A DNA stretch of 22,735 nt from Desulfobacterales bacterium (GCA_025454075.1 JALOPD010000094.1:1-22735), one strand, 5' to 3'; shown: positions 6,575-15,085, counted from the first letter of the stretch. Translations and numbers: made by a program. Notes: generated by a model not told the origin, from the letters alone.

Positions 6575-7963
6575 TCACAGCATGAAAACGGCCACCACGA
6601 CGACGCCGGCAAGGCCCAGCAGCGTCGGGACCAGGTTACGCCGGGCGATCTCCACGGGGTCGGTGCCGGTGATGCCCGCCGCCGGGATCACGGCCCAGGG
6701 GATGATGGTGCCTCCCCCAACGGCGATTGCAAAATATTGCCCCAGCGCCCCCAGGGTCGCCACATCGAGCTTGGTGCCCGAACCCAACGCCTGGGACAGC
6801 GTGCCCACCAGCGGCAACCCGGAGAACCCGGAGCCGTCGAGTCCCGTGATGCCTCCCACGACTGCCTGAACGATTGCAACCGGGATCCGGCTCAGCGGCA
6901 CCGCTTGGGCCAGGGCCTGGCCCAAGTCGAACAGAAGCCCCCTGGCGCCTTCGCCGAAAATGGCTTTGGCGGTCCCGGGCGAGCCCATGAAAAAGAAGCT
7001 TGCGATGAGGAAAACCGGTGCAAAAATCTTGATGCCGAACATGAAGCCGGCCCGTGTGTGCTCCGAAAGTTTTTCGAAGCCTGCCCTGCCGTAAATCCCC
7101 AGGCCGATCATCACCATAATGATGGCCACGGTCCCACCCAGAAGCGCGGTGGCATCACCGCCCCTGAGTTTCAAAAGGAGCATGCCGGCGATGTCCAGTG
7201 CGAAGAGCAGCGGGATAACCCACAAGGCGATGCGCTTGAACCCGGGAGCGGCCTGGCTCCACCGTTCAATCTCCTCCTGCCGGCCTTTTTCGAAAATGGT
7301 GCACTCGACAGGCTGACACATCCCGGACCGTATATCCCGCTTGACGGTTCGATAGGACAGGGGCAGGGCGATCCCCGCAAAAACGATCAGCATGGGCAGG
7401 CTTTTTGCCATCACATCGCCTGCGGGAATCCCGGCGGCCTTGGCGGTAATGCCCGGAGCGCCCTGGATGATGAAATCCGTGGTGAGGGCGCAACCGTAAC
7501 CGAACATGCTGATGGCCACGGCCGCGCTGATGGGTGGCAGTCCGACCTTGACGGCGGCCGGAAGCAGCAGCGCACCCACCAGGGCGATCGCCGGAGACGG
7601 CCAGATAACCCAAGCCACGATCATGATCATGAGCCCCATGACCCAGAAGGCCACCGTCGGAGTCTTCATCAAGCCCACCACCGGGCGGAACATCATTTCT
7701 GCCAGGCCGGTTTCCTCCATCATCTTGGCCATGGCCACGATCATGGAGATGATGACCACCACCCCCAGCAGCTCCGCGGCGGCCACGGTGACGGCGTTGA
7801 AAACCGCCTGAACCGCTTTGACGAGGTCTCCGGTAATCACCCATGAGAGCACCAGCGAGCCGACGACACACACGATGGGCGTTTCGCGTTTCAGCGCCAT
7901 GGTGAGAAGGATGAGCACGATGAAAAGAGCGTACACCCAATGGGCCGCTGTCAGTTCCACCAC
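6575..7963 (-). CDS. Multi-spanning permease resembling the ion-transporter superfamily (GntP/Dcu-like)
   Basis: This 462-residue protein is hydrophobic almost throughout, with about 11-13 membrane segments. The N-terminal half (WVYALFIVLILLTMALKRE) and the C-terminal half (NLVPTLLGLAGVVVVAVFML) both end in membrane helices. A central cytoplasmic stretch (about 205-235, TVKRDIRSGM...EEIERWS) divides two halves, as in ion-transporter-superfamily carriers. Gly/Pro-rich re-entrant-like segments (GLDGSGFSGLPL, VGGGTIIPWAVIP, IWPSPAIALVGALLLPAAV) support that fold. I do not recognise the exact family, so a carboxylate or organic-acid substrate is only a guess. The start is GTG 7963 with GGAGG six bases upstream. 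It converges on the FAD oxidoreductase, eight bases from its restored end. Confidence 0.75.
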   Translation of the reverse strand: MVELTAAHWVYALFIVLILLTMALKRETPIVCVVGSLVLSWVITGDLVKAVQAVFNAVTVAAAELLGVVVIISMIVAMAKMMEETGLAEMMFRPVVGLMKTPTVAFWVMGLMIMIVAWVIWPSPAIALVGALLLPAAVKVGLPPISAAVAISMFGYGCALTTDFIIQGAPGITAKAAGIPAGDVMAKSLPMLIVFAGIALPLSYRTVKRDIRSGMCQPVECTIFEKGRQEEIERWSQAAPGFKRIALWVIPLLFALDIAGMLLLKLRGGDATALLGGTVAIIMVMIGLGIYGRAGFEKLSEHTRAGFMFGIKIFAPVFLIASFFFMGSPGTAKAIFGEGARGLLFDLGQALAQAVPLSRIPVAIVQAVVGGITGLDGSGFSGLPLVGTLSQALGSGTKLDVATLGALGQYFAIAVGGGTIIPWAVIPAAGITGTDPVEIARRNLVPTLLGLAGVVVVAVFML

Positions 7964-8140
7964 GGGACACCTCCTTGAAGAGCTGGGTTATCGTTCACGG
8001 GCCGGCCACTTTGTCCCGCAGGCCGGCGGAGGGTTGTAAAACAATGTCTTCTCGGCAGCGAGTAGCCCCGGGGATGGGGCACATGTTACAGCGTAAAGGG
8101 CGAACCGGGATGAGCAGGGCTCTATCTGATTGTCAAGCAG

Positions 8141-9004
8141 TTACAGTCGATCTGCCTGGAACGTGTTGCACTGGCCGACGTTGCCGGTTTCAATTCCGCG
8201 CTTGAACCACCGGACACGCTGGGCGGAACTGCCGTGGGTGAAGGAGTCCGGTGTCACGTGGCCCCGGGCCTGACGCTGCATCCGGTCGTCGCCGATGCTG
8301 CTGGCGGCGTTGAGGGCTTCTTCGATGTCACCTTGCTCGAGAATCTTGCGCGCCCGGTCGGCATGGTGGGCCCATACGCCGGCGAGACAGTCCGCCTGGA
8401 GTTCCATCATAACGGAAAGCTTGTTGGCCTCCGTTTCGTTCGAGCGGCTGCGAAGGGATTGGACTTTTTCAGCGATTCCCAAAAGGTTCTGGACGTGATG
8501 CCCCACTTCGTGGGCGATAACGTACGCTTGGGCGAAATCCCCGGGCGCCCCGAACCGGTTCTTAAGGTCGTTGTAGAATCTGAGGTCGATGTAGACCTTT
8601 TGGTCCATCGGGCAATAGAAGGGGCCGACCGCAGCTGATGCCATGCCGCAGGCGGATTCAACGGCTCCTGAGAACAGCACCAGCTTGGGTTCCTCGTAGG
8701 TTTTCCCCATGCCTCTGAAGAGCGTCTGCCAGGTATCCTCTGTATCGGCCAGCACCACGGAGACGAATTCCGCCAGTCGTTTTTCTTCAGGAGAAGCGGA
8801 ATAGGGTTCGGACGGGGAGGGGGCGTTGGTCCCGGGAACGGTCATCTGGCTCTGGTCTAGAATTATGGACGGGTCGATCCCGAAATACAGGGCCACCAGC
8901 ACCAGCAGAATGGTACCGATGCCGCCCCCGGCGACGCGCCGCGATACGTGAACCCCGCGGCGGTCCTCTACGTTTTCGCTTTGGCGGCCGCTTTCCCAAC
9001 GCAT
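8141..9004 (-). CDS. ypfJ: YpfJ-family neutral zinc metallopeptidase
   Basis: A 287-residue membrane-anchored protein of the putative neutral zinc metallopeptidase family (Pfam Zn_peptidase). A cytoplasmic stretch starting MRWESGRQSENVEDRRG is typical of the family and precedes one membrane segment (about 27-43). The zinc motif is HEVGHH (His165-Glu166-His169) in YVIAHEVGHHVQNLLG. Further family features are YCPMDQKVYIDLRFY upstream and ELQADCLAGVWAHH downstream, where a glutamate can be the third ligand. The end, GHVTPDSFTHGSSAQRVRWF, is also characteristic. The physiological substrate is not established. ATG 9004 has GGGAG upstream and a good promoter lies 66-94 bases before it. Confidence 0.93.
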   Translation of the reverse strand: MRWESGRQSENVEDRRGVHVSRRVAGGGIGTILLVLVALYFGIDPSIILDQSQMTVPGTNAPSPSEPYSASPEEKRLAEFVSVVLADTEDTWQTLFRGMGKTYEEPKLVLFSGAVESACGMASAAVGPFYCPMDQKVYIDLRFYNDLKNRFGAPGDFAQAYVIAHEVGHHVQNLLGIAEKVQSLRSRSNETEANKLSVMMELQADCLAGVWAHHADRARKILEQGDIEEALNAASSIGDDRMQRQARGHVTPDSFTHGSSAQRVRWFKRGIETGNVGQCNTFQADRL

Positions 9005-9413
9005 GATCCGTCTCCCGGAAGCCTGTTTAACGGTAGAGTGGGCGTGTGGTGATCTTTGTTAACTGCGTGAAAATAAAAGCCAGCCCTATGTAAGTCAAGC
9101 GAAAATTTTATCGACAGGGGGTGTAACGCCCTCAATCCGCATTATCTTTATCCCATTCTTTTTACAATCCGTCCCGGCTTGCATGCAGCGGCCTTCTCAG
9201 TCGGGGAAAATAGTTTTCCCATGGATAGGGCTATTTTTTCACAAATCCTGCATTAAGGCGGCAGGGCTGGAGAGGCCCCAAATTTAAGAAATAACTTTGA
9301 TTTAACGATTGCTGGGCTTCAATGCACGATTTTTGCTTTGAAGTTAAGAAATGCGCCGGATTTCCAGGGGGTGTGTGGTGGGATTTCCAGTGCAGCGAAA
9401 GGAGGGCAACGCC
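9005..9413. other. AT-rich intergenic region of 409 bases between divergent ypfJ and lytic transglycosylase genes
   Basis: It contains the ypfJ promoter near its left end. A small perfect hairpin lies at 9204-9220 (GGGAAAA-TAG-TTTTCCC). A T6 tract at 9234-9239 and several AAATTTAAG-like stretches follow around 9281-9300. No ORF with a ribosome-binding site and no recognised riboswitch core was found. It is long enough to hide a small RNA or a regulator site, but nothing specific is seen. Confidence 0.5.
9070..9098 (-). promoter_or_regulatory. Sigma-70-type promoter for ypfJ
   Basis: On the minus strand TTGACT (9093-9098) and TATTTT (9070-9075) are exactly 17 bases apart, matching consensus 5/6 and 4/6. 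The predicted start is near 9063, about 60 bases before the ypfJ ATG. Confidence 0.55.
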
Positions 9414-10073
9414 ATGGCCTGTTTCGATGAGGTCTGCCCAAAAAGAAAATTTTTAAAAAAATCAATTACATGGGTATTCGCTTTGACACTGGGCCTGTTG
9501 GTTTCCATCTCCGACGTCAAGCTGCCCCCTGAAACCGTTGCGACCGCAGAGCGCTTGGGTCATCCCATCAGCGGGGAGATCGCATCATTTGAAGATGGTT
9601 TTGCAAACCACGATGAACCCGGCGTGGGCGACCTCTCCGCATCGGTTTACGTTCCCAAGGGCGAGCCCGAGCTACTGCCCTATGACCAAGTCATCCACGA
9701 GGCCGCCGGCCGCCACGATGTCGATGCGGAGCTCATCCTGGCCATCATCATGGCAGAATCCCAGTTAAACCCAAGGGCGAAGTCGAAGCGGGGCGCCAGG
9801 GGGCTGATGCAACTCATGCCGCTCACCGCCGACGCTTTGGACGTCTCCAATATCTACAACCCTGAAGAAAACGTCAATGCCGGCACGAGACATTTTCGGG
9901 GGTTGCTGGACCGCTTCGATGGAAACGTGAAGCTGGCGCTGGCCGCTTACAATGCCGGAGAGCAAAACGTCCTGCGTTTCAACGGCATTCCGCCCTATCC
10001 TGAAACCCAGGCCTACGTTGCCCGGGTTTTGTATTACTACTCAGCCTTGAAACAGGACATCATCGATTTCTAA
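9414..10073 (+). CDS. Lytic transglycosylase with SLT (goose-lysozyme-like) domain
   Basis: The enzyme cleaves the MurNAc-GlcNAc bond of peptidoglycan, leaving 1,6-anhydro ends. ATG 9414 is chosen because AAAGGAGG lies at 9398-9405; this gives 219 aa. Residues 15-33 form a signal anchor (SITWVFALTLGLLVSI). The SLT domain covers about 90-210: catalytic Glu115 in AIIMAESQLNP, then SKRGARGLMQLMP, NPEENVNAGTRHF and LALAAYNAGEQNV, all in the canonical order. The linker (35-88) is low-complexity. It acts in the periplasm. It stands alone, divergent from ypfJ and followed by a terminator. Confidence 0.93.
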   Translation: MACFDEVCPKRKFLKKSITWVFALTLGLLVSISDVKLPPETVATAERLGHPISGEIASFEDGFANHDEPGVGDLSASVYVPKGEPELLPYDQVIHEAAGRHDVDAELILAIIMAESQLNPRAKSKRGARGLMQLMPLTADALDVSNIYNPEENVNAGTRHFRGLLDRFDGNVKLALAAYNAGEQNVLRFNGIPPYPETQAYVARVLYYYSALKQDIIDF

Positions 10074-10110
10074 CCGCCCTTTTTGCGTGTTGAAGACGAT
10101 TGGTACCGCA

Positions 10111-10155
10111 ACCGGCCCTCGCTGATCCGACCGGCAGGGGCCGGTGCATTTTTAC
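10111..10155 (+). terminator. Rho-independent terminator after the lytic transglycosylase gene
   Basis: ACCGGCCC (10111-10118) pairs with GGGCCGGT (10138-10145) and is followed by GCATTTTTAC. It also covers the end of the converging M23 gene (stop at 10152-10154). Confidence 0.55.
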
Positions 10156-11057
10156 GGGTTGGAGTTGATCCGGCTGCCGCGCACCGGGGTCCGGCCGTCG
10201 ATCCGGAAAGGCAGCGGCGCGCCGGCCAGGAACTCTTCCGTGTTGCTGCGCTGCTGAGCGTGAAGGTGCAGGTGCGGCTCCGTGGACAGCCCCGAATTTC
10301 CCACCCGCCCGATCCGCTCCCCCTCTACAACCCGTTGTCCGGCGCTCACCGCAACGCTGGACTGCATCAGGTGCGCCAGGAGTACGGCAGCTTCGCCGCA
10401 TTCCAGCAGCACGTAGTTCCCCGCCGGGTGCTGCCGGTCCTGATCGGGCGGTGTCAGGTCGGGCCACCGGCTTTCGGTCCGCGCTATCAGGCCCGAGCAC
10501 GGGGCATACACCGGCTCGCCGAAAACATAGTAGCGCGTCAGGTCCGCCGGCCACCATCCGTCCGCGCGCCGGCCGAACCGATCCAGCCGCACGATGTCGA
10601 CGGCATAGCTCTGGGCTCGATACGCCGACCCGCCGTTCACCACGTAAAACTCACCGTTTTTCAGCGGCGAAGCCAGGTCGAGCGAAGACCCGGCGGGCGG
10701 TTCAAAACCGCTCAAGGCCCAGGCCAGTGTGCCGGCGCAAAAACCCGCCAGCAACAGGTCACGCCAGGTGCGGAAACCGTCCCGGGAGCTTGCCTTCCGT
10801 GACGGGAGCGATCGCCCGCAACGCCGCCAGGACGCCGCGGCCGCCGCCAAAGCCAGGAGAGCGAACCCAAAGGGCAGATACCAGGGCACCGGGAGCCAGA
10901 TGCCCACCACGGCGATCAAGGCCAGATAGGCCGCCACGGAAAGCGCATTGAGCAGCCACTCCCCGCGGCTGCGGCATCCGACCCGCCAGAGCCGGACCAC
11001 CAGGGCGAGCGGCAGGAAAATCTGGCCGACCACCGTGACGAACGAGATCTCAAGCAT
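10152..11057 (-). CDS. Membrane-anchored M23-family (LytM/Gly-Gly-type) metallopeptidase
   Basis: The 301-residue protein has about four N-terminal membrane segments (roughly 5-25, 35-53, 58-78 and 100-117) and a periplasmic M23 domain from about 135. Key M23 features are D154 in QSYAVDIV, the HL motif at H229 (LLAHL), a glycyl-rich VGNSGLSTEPH turn, and the H262-L-H264 pair. The first zinc ligand, normally the His of an HxxxD motif, is Ser150 here, so metal binding may be altered or supplied otherwise. Members process peptidoglycan cross-links or act as degenerate activators. It lies 67 bases downstream of the cNMP/PilZ regulator on the same strand and may be co-transcribed with it. Its Shine-Dalgarno is weak. 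Confidence 0.8.
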   Translation of the reverse strand: MLEISFVTVVGQIFLPLALVVRLWRVGCRSRGEWLLNALSVAAYLALIAVVGIWLPVPWYLPFGFALLALAAAAASWRRCGRSLPSRKASSRDGFRTWRDLLLAGFCAGTLAWALSGFEPPAGSSLDLASPLKNGEFYVVNGGSAYRAQSYAVDIVRLDRFGRRADGWWPADLTRYYVFGEPVYAPCSGLIARTESRWPDLTPPDQDRQHPAGNYVLLECGEAAVLLAHLMQSSVAVSAGQRVVEGERIGRVGNSGLSTEPHLHLHAQQRSNTEEFLAGAPLPFRIDGRTPVRGSRINSNP

Positions 11058-11124
11058 GGCCTGTCAGGGGTTGCGGCATTTTTAATCCCTAACAGAAAAA
11101 CCACGGCAATTCTACGGGAATGGG

Positions 11125-12264
11125 TCAGGGGTGTGGCGGCAGGCTTTCATCCTTGGCGCTTTCGGCAAAGACGAAAAACGCCCCTCGCAGGCGCGGCGGA
11201 ATTTCCGCGAACTGGATGCCGATGGACTGGATTTTGTGGCCGTTGATCACCCTGTGGCGGTTGCGGACGATCCGGCCTGAAATTGCAACGGAGAAGTTGT
11301 CGGCAGGGATGGTGACATGAACGGCTCGGTTCAGGAGTTCGTCGGCGCCTATAGAGTCGTCCGCTGTGAGCCTCGCCCCGTTTCCTTCCGGAATGAAAGA
11401 GACCCCCGATACGGACAGATCCCTGGAATAACCCTCCATGACGATCGGCGGCCGGCCGTTTTCGTCGGAAAGCACCGAGAGGGTCATGCGGGTGGGGATG
11501 GAGTAGCGCTGCCCCCTGCGCACGCTGTTCGACGGGGGCTCGATTTTCTTGACGGACCGAATGCGGCACAAGCGGATAATGCCGCTCTCCACCCGGGGGT
11601 GTCTGCGGCAGGCGCGCATCAGGCGCTGTTTGGAGATCATCACCACTTCGACCCGGGTGGTGGCCACGACATCCGACTGGGAGGCAAGCTGCTCGGAGAA
11701 AGGGTAGATGTCTCCAAAACAGTCGGCTTCCCAGAGAACGCGGCTGGCGTCTCTGCGGAATCTCGGTTTCTGGGAAACCATCTCGTAGCTGTTTTCCCGC
11801 AACACGCCGGTCGCCACCATGTAGAGGTGGCGCGGGCATTCGCCGGCCTTCAGGAGGGTTTTTCCCGCCGGTGCGACCATTCGCCGAAATTGAGAAAAAA
11901 CCGCCATCCGTTCGGCGGGGGTGAGGTTTTTGATGAAATCATCGACCGGCGCGCCGTTGTGGGCGGTGTCGGCGACGGCGCGATGAAAGTCGAGGAGCTG
12001 CTCGCGCGACGGCCGCTGCAGGCGCCACTGAAGAATTTTCGACACCCATGCCAGGAAAAGACGGCCCGAATCGAGGAAAAGACGCGCCGCCAGGCCGTAT
12101 TGCCGAACGGCCGCATCCTTTAGTTTCTCCGCGGCCAGCATTTCCGCGTAGATCTTCAGAAGCTCCGGGCGATCGGGGAACTCCTTGAGGATGCTTGCGA
12201 ACGCGTCGACGGAGTCGACGACAATCGAGCCGTCGAGAATGTATTCAGGTACCGTTTTCTTCAT
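11125..12264 (-). CDS. Cyclic-nucleotide-binding-domain and PilZ-domain regulator
   Basis: From ATG 12264 the protein has 379 residues; the frame is open further upstream but without domain-like sequence. Residues about 15-90 form a TPR-like helical region. Residues about 110-235 form a cNMP-type beta barrel (AGKTLLKAGECPRHLYMVATGVL, then CFGDIYPF). Its phosphate-binding cassette lacks the usual E and R, so cAMP binding is doubtful. Residues about 248-360 form a PilZ domain with both motifs intact: RRGQR (RxxxR, 249-253) and RDLSVSGVSF (DxSxxG, 282-287). It is probably a cytoplasmic c-di-GMP-responsive regulator. A sigma-28-like promoter lies upstream, tying it to motility. The M23 gene follows on the same strand. 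Confidence 0.85.
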   Translation of the reverse strand: MKKTVPEYILDGSIVVDSVDAFASILKEFPDRPELLKIYAEMLAAEKLKDAAVRQYGLAARLFLDSGRLFLAWVSKILQWRLQRPSREQLLDFHRAVADTAHNGAPVDDFIKNLTPAERMAVFSQFRRMVAPAGKTLLKAGECPRHLYMVATGVLRENSYEMVSQKPRFRRDASRVLWEADCFGDIYPFSEQLASQSDVVATTRVEVVMISKQRLMRACRRHPRVESGIIRLCRIRSVKKIEPPSNSVRRGQRYSIPTRMTLSVLSDENGRPPIVMEGYSRDLSVSGVSFIPEGNGARLTADDSIGADELLNRAVHVTIPADNFSVAISGRIVRNRHRVINGHKIQSIGIQFAEIPPRLRGAFFVFAESAKDESLPPHP

Positions 12265-12334
12265 TTTACCAGGAATCCCGAGAAAGGCCCCAGCTGACCC
12301 GATCCGCGCGATAGGGGCGCGGGTACACTCTATG

Positions 12335-12362
12335 CAATCGGCAATAGTGGAGCGATACTTTA
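12335..12362 (-). promoter_or_regulatory. Sigma-28 (FliA)-like promoter of the cNMP/PilZ gene
   Basis: On the minus strand TAAAGTAT (12355-12362) is followed after 12 bases by GCCGATTG (12335-12342). Seven of eight and six of eight positions match TAAAGTTT and GCCGATAA, with the spacer one base longer than optimal. The predicted leader is about 65 bases. It is weaker than the flgM site but points at a c-di-GMP protein. Confidence 0.55.
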
Positions 12363-12473
12363 GCTCCCGATAAACGGTTTTTGAGGCGGCGCACAGCAAG
12401 GTTGAAGGCAGGGCTTAAGGGCGCGGGCCGGGAAACGGGAGAACCCGATGAACGGTTCGCATTCCCGCACGGA

Positions 12474-13775
12474 TCAGGGCTTTTGGATCAACGGCAGGGT
12501 ATTGGCCCCCTGGGGCATCACGGTGATCTTCGGCCGGGCGGCACGGCAATGGGCACGGGCGACGCGCAGGGCTTCCTCGATGCTTGCCGCCGGGTGCAGG
12601 CGGGCTTTTTCCGCGAAGGGGAAGTTCTCCTCCCGCGTGACGAGAATGATCAGGCCCTTGTCGCGGTATTCCAGTTGGTGGAAGGCCAGCCATCCGGCGA
12701 GCACATAATCCGCCCGCAGGGCTTTCTCCATCTCCAGGCGGTCGGTGTGATCGAACCAGTCGAAGAACTCCTTCGGCTCGCGGATGTCGGGGCACTCGGC
12801 CAGGATGACGGCTGCACCGTTGGGCTTCATGGCCCGCCAGGCATTGTCGATGGTCTTCTGGGTTTGGTAGAGGTTGATGTCCTTCGGGTAGCCGCCGGCG
12901 GTGGCGATGACGATGTCGGTTTCTCCGGCGATGGGAACACCGAAGATGTGGTCGACCCGGCGCGTCGCCTCCCACCAGGCGGAGGCCCAGTTGCCGGCAA
13001 AAACCCCGGCGATTTGGCCATCCAGGTTGGGTACGATGTTGACGAGGAAGTCCGGCCGCACCAAGGCGGCAATCTCCATCATGTCCTCGTGCAGGGGGTT
13101 GCCTTGGGTCGAGCCCGAGGCGCAGGCCGGGTTGGTCCCCGAGCCGACCTCGGTTCCCAGCACCCAGAGATGGTTCTGCTTGATGGTTTCAAGCGCGCAG
13201 AACCCGGGAATGACCGATTTGCGGCCGCCGCCGTAGCCGACCATGTAGTGATAGACGACGCCACCGGTGAGGATGATGCGGTCGGCTTCCGAGGCGATCT
13301 TGTTGATGGCCACCCGGGTCCCGCGGCGGGTGCGGCCGACGGGGACCATGTGGTCGGTCTCCCATGCCCGGTGGTTGACCACCGTCACCCGGTGGCAGAC
13401 CGACCGGCCGCAGATCTCCTCGAACTCGGCTGCGGTGTTCTGGCGATGGCCGCCCACGGCAATGATGACGGTGACATGGTCGTCCGGAATACCGGCGCCG
13501 TTCAGGTAATCCAGCAGCAGGGGCAGTGTCAGGTCGTTGCGCTGCCAAGTGCGGGTGATGTCGCTCACGATGACCGCCACGGTCTCACCCGGCTTCACCA
13601 TATAGCGTAGCGGCGCCGAGTCGATGGGATGGTCCAGCGCGTGGAGATATGCGCCGGGCAGATCGCCCAGCGCGTTCACATCCCGACCGGTCACTACGTC
13701 AGCGACCTCCACTGCGGGGATTTCGAAGGAAATGTCGCCTTTCCCGTACTTCAATGTGAACTGCTTCGACGGCAT
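12474..13775 (-). CDS. larA: LarA-family nickel-pincer racemase (lactate racemase homologue)
   Basis: LarA enzymes racemise or epimerise 2-hydroxy acids with a nickel-pincer nucleotide bound to a lysine. From ATG 13775 (AAAGGG upstream) the protein is 433 aa, normal for LarA. Visible features are SDITRTWQ (Asp72, Arg75), GGHRQNT (His110), VVYHYMVGYGGGRKSVIPGF (His176, Lys186) and IKQNHLW (His202). The spacing of His110/His176/Lys186/His202 is the same as His108/His174/Lys184/His200 of Lactobacillus plantarum LarA, two residues on, so cofactor and catalytic residues look intact. The substrate could be lactate or another 2-hydroxy acid; LarA homologues are diverse. The cofactor genes larB, larC and larE are not in the window. 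It is divergent from a Gate-domain membrane protein. Confidence 0.9.
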   Translation of the reverse strand: MPSKQFTLKYGKGDISFEIPAVEVADVVTGRDVNALGDLPGAYLHALDHPIDSAPLRYMVKPGETVAVIVSDITRTWQRNDLTLPLLLDYLNGAGIPDDHVTVIIAVGGHRQNTAAEFEEICGRSVCHRVTVVNHRAWETDHMVPVGRTRRGTRVAINKIASEADRIILTGGVVYHYMVGYGGGRKSVIPGFCALETIKQNHLWVLGTEVGSGTNPACASGSTQGNPLHEDMMEIAALVRPDFLVNIVPNLDGQIAGVFAGNWASAWWEATRRVDHIFGVPIAGETDIVIATAGGYPKDINLYQTQKTIDNAWRAMKPNGAAVILAECPDIREPKEFFDWFDHTDRLEMEKALRADYVLAGWLAFHQLEYRDKGLIILVTREENFPFAEKARLHPAASIEEALRVARAHCRAARPKITVMPQGANTLPLIQKP

Positions 13776-14045
13776 GGCAGCACCCTTTCGCCGGCGGTCC
13801 TGCAGGCATGGCCCCTGAAATAAAAGATTCGATTTGAGTACCAGATAATGGGACGCCCGTCCAGACCCGGATCGTGATTCTGCCCGCCCGTGCCCTGCAC
13901 CCGGCGCCCGCCTCATACCGGTTGCCTTGACAGGCAAAAGAGGCTATGTGGAGATCAAGCTGCCGGAACCGCCTCTCGGGTGGAGCGTGTTGTTGAGAGG
14001 CCGGTGCAGGGCAGTTTTTGTTTTGGGGGGTTTCGTGAGGGGCCT

Positions 14046-14990
14046 GTGCTGAACCCGACCGGCAAAACAAAAGATGCCTTGAACCGCGGCCTGCGCAAGG
14101 GCTTGAACAGCTACGTTTGGCTGCTCAAGATCCTGCTGCCGGTTTCGCTGGCAACGGCGCTGCTCGATTACAGCGGCTGGATGCACCAGCTGGACTTCCT
14201 GCTGAAGCCGGCCATGGGGGCGATGAGCCTGCCGCCCACCGCGGCGCTGCCGATCCTGATCGGCCTCACGGCCGGCGTCTACGGCTGCCTGGCCGCCATG
14301 GCGGTGCTACCCCTGTCGGCGGAGCACATGACCCTGATCACCGTGTTCGTGCTCATCGCCCACAGCCTGCCCCAGGAGGGCATCATCCAGGCCAAGTCCG
14401 GGATCAACTTCGTCAAAACCACCCTCGTGCGCCTGGCGGCCGCCGTGCTGACCTGCCTGGCGGTGGCCTGGTGGCTGCAGCCCGCTCAAACGGATGCAGC
14501 CGCGGTCTCTGCCGGGCTGCGTGAAGTCCTTCCCCTGGCAGCCTTCCTGCAGAAATGGGGGTTTGACATGCTCCGGCTCTGCATCAAAATTTTCGTCATC
14601 ATCTTCAGCGTGATGATCCTGATCGAGCTGATGAAGGCCTACGATGTCATCGATGGGTGCGTGAAGATTTTCGAACCCCTCTTGAAAGTGATGGGGCTCC
14701 ACCGCGAGGCCGGGCTGTTGTGGCTGACCGGTGCCCTCTTCGGGTTGGGCTATGGCGGTGCCGTCATCATGGAACAATCGCGCGAATTGAATCTCAGCCC
14801 GGAAGAGGTGGAAAAGCTGCAGCTGTCCATCGGCATCAACCACTCCATGATCGAGGATCCCCTCCTGTTTCTCCCCTTCGTCGTGAGCCCGGTCTACGCC
14901 TGGCTCCCGCGACTTGCCGCTGCCATCGCCGTTGTCTACCTGGTTTCCCTCTGCTTCAAGCTCAAGGCGAAGCCCTGCCCCGAAGTGTGA
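14046..14990 (+). CDS. Nucleoside-recognition (Gate) domain membrane protein
   Basis: About 314 residues, with roughly eight membrane segments in two similar halves. Each half has a Gate-type signature: LLKILLPVSLATALLDYSGW near the start and LRLCIKIFVIIFSVMILIEL in the second half. These match the nucleoside-recognition/SpmA-SpmB-like domain. The loops GLTAGVYGCLAAMAVLPLS and GALFGLGYGGAVIMEQSREL occupy equivalent places and probably line the gate. The transported substrate is unknown. The start is uncertain: GTG 14046 follows GAGGGG closely, and GTG 13980 or 14004 in the same frame is possible; the frame is open back to 13890. It is divergent from larA, which makes an organic-acid link possible but unproven. 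Confidence 0.8.
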   Translation: MLNPTGKTKDALNRGLRKGLNSYVWLLKILLPVSLATALLDYSGWMHQLDFLLKPAMGAMSLPPTAALPILIGLTAGVYGCLAAMAVLPLSAEHMTLITVFVLIAHSLPQEGIIQAKSGINFVKTTLVRLAAAVLTCLAVAWWLQPAQTDAAAVSAGLREVLPLAAFLQKWGFDMLRLCIKIFVIIFSVMILIELMKAYDVIDGCVKIFEPLLKVMGLHREAGLLWLTGALFGLGYGGAVIMEQSRELNLSPEEVEKLQLSIGINHSMIEDPLLFLPFVVSPVYAWLPRLAAAIAVVYLVSLCFKLKAKPCPEV

Positions 14991-15067
14991 TACATCTTGA
15001 ATCAGCGCGGGTTCTATTCCCCCCAGCTTGCTGCGATAGAATTGACTCGAGCATTCAGCAGATATAC

Positions 15068-15085
15068 CCCGCCGCTTAGGGCGGG
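15068..15085 (+). terminator. Hairpin after the Gate-domain gene, weak terminator
   Basis: CCCGCC (15068-15073) pairs with GGCGGG (15080-15085), followed by a T-rich stretch TTGGTTGATTT. No uninterrupted T run is present, so termination would be partial. Confidence 0.4.

Noticed and set aside
6554..7846. Long plus-strand open frame antisense to the permease (430 codons)
   Set aside because: Composition is His/Gly/Asp/Arg-rich, a typical shadow of a hydrophobic GC-rich gene, with no ribosome-binding site or family motif.
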